DNA of 24,216 nt from JAWLBW01 sp041687475 (GTDB lineage Bacteria; J088; JAWLBW01): contig JAWLBW010000026.1 in the NCBI GenBank assembly GCA_041687475.1, positions 1-24,216 on the forward strand, in the 5' to 3' direction. The notes beneath the pieces were generated by a model. It did not search any database, was not told the DNA's origin, and saw only the letters and a list, made by a program, of their open reading frames with translations. Below are positions 19,398 to 24,216 of the stretch, piece by piece; the first letter of the stretch is position 1; every line of letters starts with the position of its first letter. The position numbers and the translations under genes were made by a program.

Positions 19398-21200
19398 TCA
19401 CTTCTTCCGCGGTATGAATTCCTGCAATTTGCCTTTGAACGACTGCACGATGATCTGCATGGCGTCTTCATCGCCCTTGAGCAGCGCGGCGCTGAACTCC
19501 CTGGCCTGCTCCATGCGAATGTGCGGCGGAAGCGGGGGCACGTTCGGATCGGTGACGGCTTCAAGCACCACCGGCACCTCCGAACGCAAGGCTTCGTCCC
19601 AGGCATCGCCGACGTCGTCGGGGCTATCGACCCGAATGCCCTTGAGCCCGATGAGCTCGGCATACCGGGCATAAGGGAAGTCGACGATGTATTGCGAAGC
19701 CGAGAACTTCGTATCGCCGTTCATGACCCTCTGCTCCCACGTAACCTGGTTCAGATCGTGGTTATTGAGCACCAAAACGATGAGCCTCGGATCCTGCCAC
19801 AATTCGTAATATTGCTTGATGGTAATGAGTTCGTTCATGCCGTTCATCTGAAAGGCGCCGTCGCCGATCAGGGCGATGACCGGGCGATCGGGGTGGGCAA
19901 ACTTGGCGCCCACCGCGTAGGGAACCCCGGGCCCCATGGTCGCCAGGTTGCCCGAAAGCGAGGCCCGCATGCCCTTGCGAAGCTTCAGATCGCGGGCATA
20001 CCAGTTCGCCGCCGAACCCGAATCACTCGTAAGAATGACGTTGTCGGGCAAGCGCGACGAAAGCTCCCAGAAGACGAATTGGGGGTTCAGCGGGTCGGCG
20101 CTGAGCCTGGCCCGGGCTTCGACCACCTGCCACCACTCGGCCACGTTCTTCTCAATCTGTTCGCGCCAGGAGCGGTCTTCCTTCCGCTTGAGCAGGGGAA
20201 TGAGCTGCCGCAGCGTTTCCTTTGCATCGCCGACCACATTCACATCCATGGGGTAGCGAATGCCGATCATCTTGCCGTCGATGTCGATCTGCACGCCCTT
20301 GACCGTGCCCGCTTCGGGTAGAAATTCGTAGTAGGGAAAGCTCGAGCCGACCATGAACAGGCAGTCGCAGTTCATCATCATGTCCCAGCTCGGTTTCGTT
20401 CCGAGCAGGCCGATGGCACCGGTTACATAGGGCAGGTCGTCGGGCAGCACGTCCTTACCCAGCAGCGCCTTGGCAACGCCGGTACCCAGAAGGTCGGCAA
20501 CCTGCATGATCTCTTCGTCGGCTCCGTGGGCGCCCTGACCGATCAACAGGCCTACCTTGTTGCAGCCGTTCAGTATTTCAGCCGCTTCGCGAACCGCATT
20601 TTCGTTGGGCATGATACGCGGCGGCGAATAGTGAAGGCCGCCGGGCGTGTAACCGTGCTCATGCGGGGGGTACGGGTCGACGGCCTCTTCCTGCACGTCG
20701 GCGGGAATGATGATGGCCGTCACCGTACGCTCGTGAATGGCGATGCGAACGGCGCGGTCGATCACGTCGGGCATCTGCTCGGGGGTGCTCACGGTGGTCA
20801 CGTACGACGAAGCGACATCTTTGAAGAGTGAATTCAGGTCGATTTCCTGCTGATAATGCCCGCCGATTCCGCCGCGCTTTGCCTGGCCCACGATCGCCAG
20901 CACGGGCTGGTGGTCGAGCTTGGCGTCGTACAGGCCATTGAGCAGGTGAACCGCACCGGGTCCCGAGGTGGCAAGGCAGACGCCGAGACGGCCGCTGAAT
21001 TTCGCATAGCCGCAAGCCTGAAAGGCCGACATCTCTTCGTGACGCGCCAGGGTGAACTCGACGGCATGTTCCATGTCCGATGCACGGTTGAGCGCGCCCA
21101 TGATGCCGTTGATACCGTCGCCGGGATAACCGAAAATCCGCTCTACCCCCCAGTCATGAAGTCGCTTGATCAGGTAATCGGCTACCGTTACATTGCCCAT
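19398..21200 (-). CDS. Thiamine pyrophosphate-dependent enzyme (pyruvate oxidase/YdaP-like)
   Basis: This 600-aa enzyme has the three-domain POX/acetohydroxyacid synthase layout. The N-terminal Pyr domain has the catalytic Glu in LARHEEMSAF (Glu55) and SGPGAVHLLNGLYDA, a central Rossmann-like domain follows, and the C-terminal PP domain has GDGAFQMNG near residue 443 running to VLNNHDLNQV. The GDG-to-NN spacing is 30, a few residues longer than usual. It resembles PoxB and B. subtilis YdaP more than acetolactate synthase. A 2-oxoacid decarboxylation using FAD or quinone is likely, but the substrate is not evident. GGAGGA lies just before the ATG. It is 38 bp after the ASRT gene and 1 bp before the enolase-superfamily gene. 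Confidence 0.88.
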   Translation of the reverse strand: MGNVTVADYLIKRLHDWGVERIFGYPGDGINGIMGALNRASDMEHAVEFTLARHEEMSAFQACGYAKFSGRLGVCLATSGPGAVHLLNGLYDAKLDHQPVLAIVGQAKRGGIGGHYQQEIDLNSLFKDVASSYVTTVSTPEQMPDVIDRAVRIAIHERTVTAIIIPADVQEEAVDPYPPHEHGYTPGGLHYSPPRIMPNENAVREAAEILNGCNKVGLLIGQGAHGADEEIMQVADLLGTGVAKALLGKDVLPDDLPYVTGAIGLLGTKPSWDMMMNCDCLFMVGSSFPYYEFLPEAGTVKGVQIDIDGKMIGIRYPMDVNVVGDAKETLRQLIPLLKRKEDRSWREQIEKNVAEWWQVVEARARLSADPLNPQFVFWELSSRLPDNVILTSDSGSAANWYARDLKLRKGMRASLSGNLATMGPGVPYAVGAKFAHPDRPVIALIGDGAFQMNGMNELITIKQYYELWQDPRLIVLVLNNHDLNQVTWEQRVMNGDTKFSASQYIVDFPYARYAELIGLKGIRVDSPDDVGDAWDEALRSEVPVVLEAVTDPNVPPLPPHIRMEQAREFSAALLKGDEDAMQIIVQSFKGKLQEFIPRKK

Positions 21201-21238
21201 CGAGTCCTCCGCATGTTCAGTCGGTTCCGTGCCGCCGT

Positions 21239-21616
21239 TCAGTCGCCGGAATATGCGATCGTGGTAAGCAAGGCATTTTCTGCCTGTCGTGAATCCAGAC
21301 GCGTATGCTGCACCACGATCGGTACATTCGAGACAATGACGCTGGCGTAGTCGGTGTCGCGAGGAATCGGTTCCGGATCGGTAAGCGAATTGAAACGCAC
21401 GTGGCGGGTACGGTGCGGCCCGATCGTCAGCACATAGGGCCCGACGGGATCACGGTCGCTGAAGTAGATGGTGACCTCGACACGCGCCTCGCTATCGCCG
21501 GCGTTGAGCACGCAGAAAGTCTCATGGCTTTCCATCTGGGGTCGGGGCCCCGTACCTGTCGCGGGTATATAGCCTTCGGCTATTGCCCAGCGTTTCTTAC
21601 CGATCGGATGGGGCAT
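21239..21616 (-). CDS. ASRT-family protein (Anabaena sensory rhodopsin transducer homologue)
   Basis: This 125-aa protein matches the ASRT family (PF07100) along its whole length: RWAIAEGYIPATGTGP near the start, ESHETFCVLNAGD, then YFSDRDPVGPY, RTRHVRFNSL, IPRDTDYASVI, and finally VVQHTRLDSRQAENALL. In Anabaena this soluble beta-rich tetramer binds the sensory rhodopsin. Related proteins occur in bacteria without rhodopsins, and a small-molecule (sugar-like) ligand has been proposed for the superfamily. No rhodopsin gene is in the window. The ATG at 21616 is chosen because homology starts there and CCAGGCG lies upstream; an in-frame TTG at 21691 adds unrelated residues. It is the first gene of the six-gene operon, suggesting a sensor or binding role for that pathway. 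Confidence 0.9.
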   Translation of the reverse strand: MPHPIGKKRWAIAEGYIPATGTGPRPQMESHETFCVLNAGDSEARVEVTIYFSDRDPVGPYVLTIGPHRTRHVRFNSLTDPEPIPRDTDYASVIVSNVPIVVQHTRLDSRQAENALLTTIAYSGD

Positions 21617-21667
21617 GTCAATCGCCTGGTTGAAGATGATGTACCGGAACGATTCCAGACAACTGCG

Positions 21668-21691
21668 ATTGTAGGGCGATTCGCGTGTCAA
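21668..21691 (-). promoter_or_regulatory. Weak promoter-like elements before the ASRT operon
   Basis: TTGACA (complement of 21686-21691) and TACAAT (complement of 21668-21673) are good hexamers but are only 12 bp apart, too short for a sigma-70 pair. One of them may be used with a poor partner, or an activator may be needed. The 21617-21807 gap has no gene. Confidence 0.25.
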
Positions 21692-21784
21692 CCGTACAGC
21701 GAAGAGCGACAGAGAGAGTGGCCGGAGTCAGGCCGCCCGAACGCGAATCCCTCGCGCGACACCAAAGCCATGTAAATAGAGGAA

Positions 21785-21820
21785 TGGAGAAAGGAGTCGA
21801 AGGCGCCTCAGACGAGGCGC
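21785..21820 (-). terminator. uvrA terminator overlapping its stop codon
   Basis: A perfect 7-bp stem (21803-21809 with 21814-21820) with an AGAC loop includes the uvrA stop codon (21808-21810). The minus-strand sequence that follows is pyrimidine-rich (TTCGACTCCTTTCTCC) but lacks an unbroken T-run. Confidence 0.45.
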
Positions 21821-24216
21821 GGCTTCAACAGCGGGCGAAGGTGTCGTGCCGTCAGGCTGCGACGGCTGACCACGACCTCTTCGGGCGTACCTTCAGCCAC
21901 GATGCGGCCGCCATTGTCGCCACCGCCGGGGCCCATGTCGATCAGGTAGTCGGCGCACTTGATGACATCGAGGTTGTGCTCGACAACCAGAACCGTGTGG
22001 CCCTTCTCGACAAGCTTGTTGAGCACTTCGACGAGCAGCTTTACCTCGCCCATGTGCAGACCGGTCGTGGGCTCGTCGAGAATGTAAAGCGTGCGCTGGC
22101 GTCGGACGCCGAGTTCCGAGGCCACCTTCAGCCGCTGGCTCTCTCCGCCCGACAGTGTCTTTGCCGACTGGCCGAGGGTCAGGTAACCGAGGCCCACATC
22201 GTGCAGCAGCCGCAGGCGCTCGACCATGCGCTTCTCGCGCTGGAAGAAGCGTAGGGCATCGTCTACGGTAAGCGCCAGAATTTCGGCGACGTTCTTTCCT
22301 TTGTAGCGAACGTCGAGCACCTTCTGCTGAAAACGCGTGCCGCTGCACTCTTCGCAGATCATTTCCAGGTCGGAAAGAAAATGCATTTCGACGGTTTCGA
22401 TGCCCATGCCGCCACAACGTTCACAGCGGCCCCCGGGCACGTTGAAAGAGAAACTTCCGGCCTTCAGTCCGTGTATCCTCGCATCTTCCGTCTGGGAAAG
22501 CAGCCGACGGATGTCGTCGTAAATACCGATATAACTGGCCGGAATAGACCGGGCAGTCTTGCCGATGGGCTGCTGATCGACCAGTACCACGCCGCGAATG
22601 AGGTTCAAGCCTTGAATCTCACCGAAGGCGCCGAGTTCGGCATATTCGATTCCGAAGATGCGGGCCAGCGCCCCATACAACGTCTGATGCACGAGCGTGC
22701 TCTTGCCGCTGCCGCTCACACCGGTAACGCACGTCAATGTGCCGAGGGGAACCTGCAGGTCGACATTGCGCAGATTGTTCGCACGGGCTCCTGTCAACTT
22801 GAGCTGGCCGTAACCTTTTCGCCGCCTTGCCGGAACCGGAATTTCAAGCTCGCCCCTCAGGTAGCGCGCGGTCGTGGTATCGGCGCGCAGAAAGTCCTGC
22901 TTTCCCGGTCCGGCGTAGACCAGTTCGCCGCCGCGTACACCCGACTCGGGGCCGAGTTCCACAATGTGATCGCCCTCGCGAATGACGTCCGGGTCGTGTT
23001 CGACGACAACCAGGGTATTGCCTCGATCGGCGAGATCGTGCAACACGTGAAGCAGGCGCTCGGTGTTGTGCGGATGCAGCCCGATCGTGGGTTCGTCGAG
23101 CACGTACAGGGTATCGGTGAGGCCGTTGCCCAACTGGTTGGCAAGTCCGATCCGTTGCGCTTCTCCGCCCGACAACGTGCGCATGAGTCGATCGAGCGTC
23201 AGGTAGCCGATGCCGACCTCAATCGCATAGCCGGTACGCTTGTGAAGCTCTTCAAGAATTCGGGTAGCCGCCGGGTCGGCAACCGTTTCTTCGAAGCGAT
23301 GGAGAAAATCGCGAAACTCGTTGAATGAAAGCGAGGCAACACGGTCAATGGTCTCGCCGAGAATCTGCACGCGACGCGCTGCCGCGTTGAGGCGTGATCC
23401 TGCGCATTCATGGCATGGACGCTCGGCTTTGTAACGGCTCAGAAAGACACGAACGTGCAGCTTGTATTTTTTGGCTTCGAGCCGCTGAAAATATCCGCGA
23501 ATGCCAGGAAAGCCCGACCCGCCTTCGAAAAGATAGGCCATCTCTTCGGCCGAAAGCTGATCGACGGGCCGGCCGATGTCGATGCCAAATTGCTGCGCCT
23601 TCTCGATCACCGCCCGATTCCACGCTTCGTAACTGGGCTTGGTAAAAGGCTCGATGGCTCCTTCCGACAGCGAAAGGCGCCGATTGGGCATGACGAGATC
23701 GGGGCTCAGTTCGAGAATGTTGCCGAATCCCTTGCAGGCCGGACACGCGCCGAACGGATTGTTGAACGAAAACAGTCTGGGCACGGGCTTCTCGTACCCA
23801 CTCCGGCACTCGGCACAGGCAAAGCGATTGGTAACCCAGACCGTGGGTCCGTCTTCGACGATGACGGCGGCAAACCCCTGTCCTTCCGAAAAAGAGGTTT
23901 CCAGCGCCTCGGCCAGTCGATTGCGTCCTTCTTCGCCTATGGAAATGCGGTCGACGGCAATAAACAGTCCCTGGGGAATGGAGCGCGCTTCGCACAGCTC
24001 TTCAAGGCGGCTGGTTACTCCTTCGTGCCATGCCCGGGCAAACCCACCTTTCTGCAAGGCCGCAAGGCGCTCCCTTTTCTGCGCCACTGTGTATTTCCGG
24101 CCACGCTGAAACGCTTCGAACCCCACGATGGCCCGCCCGCCGCCGTGCGCCGCGATGATTTCATCGGCGCTGCGGCTCGGATCGCGGCCTCGACCAACCG
24201 GCCGCAGTGGTCACAA
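21808..24216 (-). CDS. uvrA: UvrA excinuclease subunit, 5' end outside window, apparent frameshift near 24187
   Basis: UvrA recognises DNA lesions in nucleotide excision repair. About 800 codons are present. Visible are the first zinc module (FACAEC...CPACKG), the signature and Walker B of the N-terminal ATPase (TLSGGEAQRIGLA, YVLDEPTIGLH), Walker A of the second ATPase (GVSGSGKST), the second zinc module (CERCGGMG...CEECSGTRF) and its signature and Walker B (TLSGGESQRLKVA, YILDEPTTGLH). The first Walker A lies beyond the window. Upstream of 24187 the UvrA-like CDHCGRLVE is in a different frame from the rest, and the main frame meets a TGA at 24211. One missing base in the GG at 24186-24187 would rejoin them. 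A sequencing error is as likely as a true mutation. Confidence 0.9.

Noticed and set aside
19397..19672. N-terminal extension of the enolase-superfamily gene
   Set aside because: It is a shadow of the TPP-enzyme gene, Ser/Arg/Pro-rich and without homology; the ATG at 19396 fits mandelate racemase numbering.
19398..21200. Acetolactate synthase for branched-chain amino acids
   Set aside because: No small regulatory subunit or ilvC neighbour is present, and the overall sequence and context resemble PoxB/YdaP more.
21239..21616. Rhodopsin-based light sensing from the ASRT homologue
   Set aside because: No seven-helix protein with a retinal lysine motif or retinal-synthesis gene is found in the window.
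21668..21691. TTGACA and TACAAT as a standard sigma-70 promoter
   Set aside because: The spacing is 12 bp, well short of 16-18, so it is listed only as weak elements.
21808..24216. UvrA2-type paralogue lacking the UvrB-binding domain
   Set aside because: About 130 residues separate the CxxCG segment from the first zinc module, as in canonical UvrA, so the domain is not missing.
1..24216. tRNA, rRNA, CRISPR or insertion sequence
   Set aside because: No cloverleaf-like segment, repeat-spacer array, transposase or terminal inverted repeat was seen.

Overview
The window is GC-rich and gene-dense, from a Gram-negative aerobe. The Gram-negative reading rests on an outer-membrane beta-barrel ending in Phe, a LolA-like periplasmic carrier and a Tat-exported Rieske protein; the aerobic reading rests on a complete quinol-to-oxygen chain. 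The phylum cannot be fixed from sequence alone. One gene resembles the MXAN_5187 C-terminal family known from myxobacteria, which hints at a Myxococcota/Deltaproteobacteria-like source, but this is weak.

Layout. (1) 62-746, minus: a VapBC-type toxin-antitoxin pair with a clear promoter whose -10 overlaps an 11-bp palindrome. (2) 823-3664, minus: a four-gene envelope operon (NTF2-like secreted protein, 87-aa unknown, LolA-like carrier, beta-barrel). (3) 3665-3881: non-coding, with an 8-bp tandem repeat and overlapping hairpins. (4) 3882-4466, minus: a single MXAN_5187-like gene. (5) 4467-4693: divergent control region with a C11 tract and a terminator-like hairpin. (6) 4694-11970, plus: a compact seven-gene respiratory operon of Rieske protein, cytochrome b fused to cytochrome c, CoxB fused to cytochrome c, a CoxA-CoxC fusion, a small membrane protein, a CtaG-type assembly factor and an anchored cytochrome c. 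(7) 12024-13511, minus: a FAAH-like amidase with its own promoter. (8) 13630-21616, minus: a six-gene metabolic operon. In transcription order it encodes an ASRT-family protein, a TPP enzyme, a mandelate-racemase-type enolase-superfamily enzyme, a three-module FAD/Fe-S oxidase, a PPC/DUF296 protein and an SDR. (9) 21808-24216, minus: uvrA, cut by the window edge, with an apparent one-base frameshift.

How the genes work together. Region 6 would carry electrons from quinol through Rieske and cytochrome b to tethered haem c domains, then to CuA, haem a and the haem-copper site, with no soluble carrier encoded. Three core positions depart from the textbook: the first Rieske His ligand is Asp, the K-channel Lys of subunit I is Gln, and two D-channel Asn are Met and Ser. 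Region 8 looks like a pathway for a hydroxy- or sugar-acid whose oxidase and SDR both end in hydrophobic, basic-capped tails; it is headed by a homologue of a rhodopsin transducer although no rhodopsin is present. Regions 6 and 8 are the best candidates for something undescribed.
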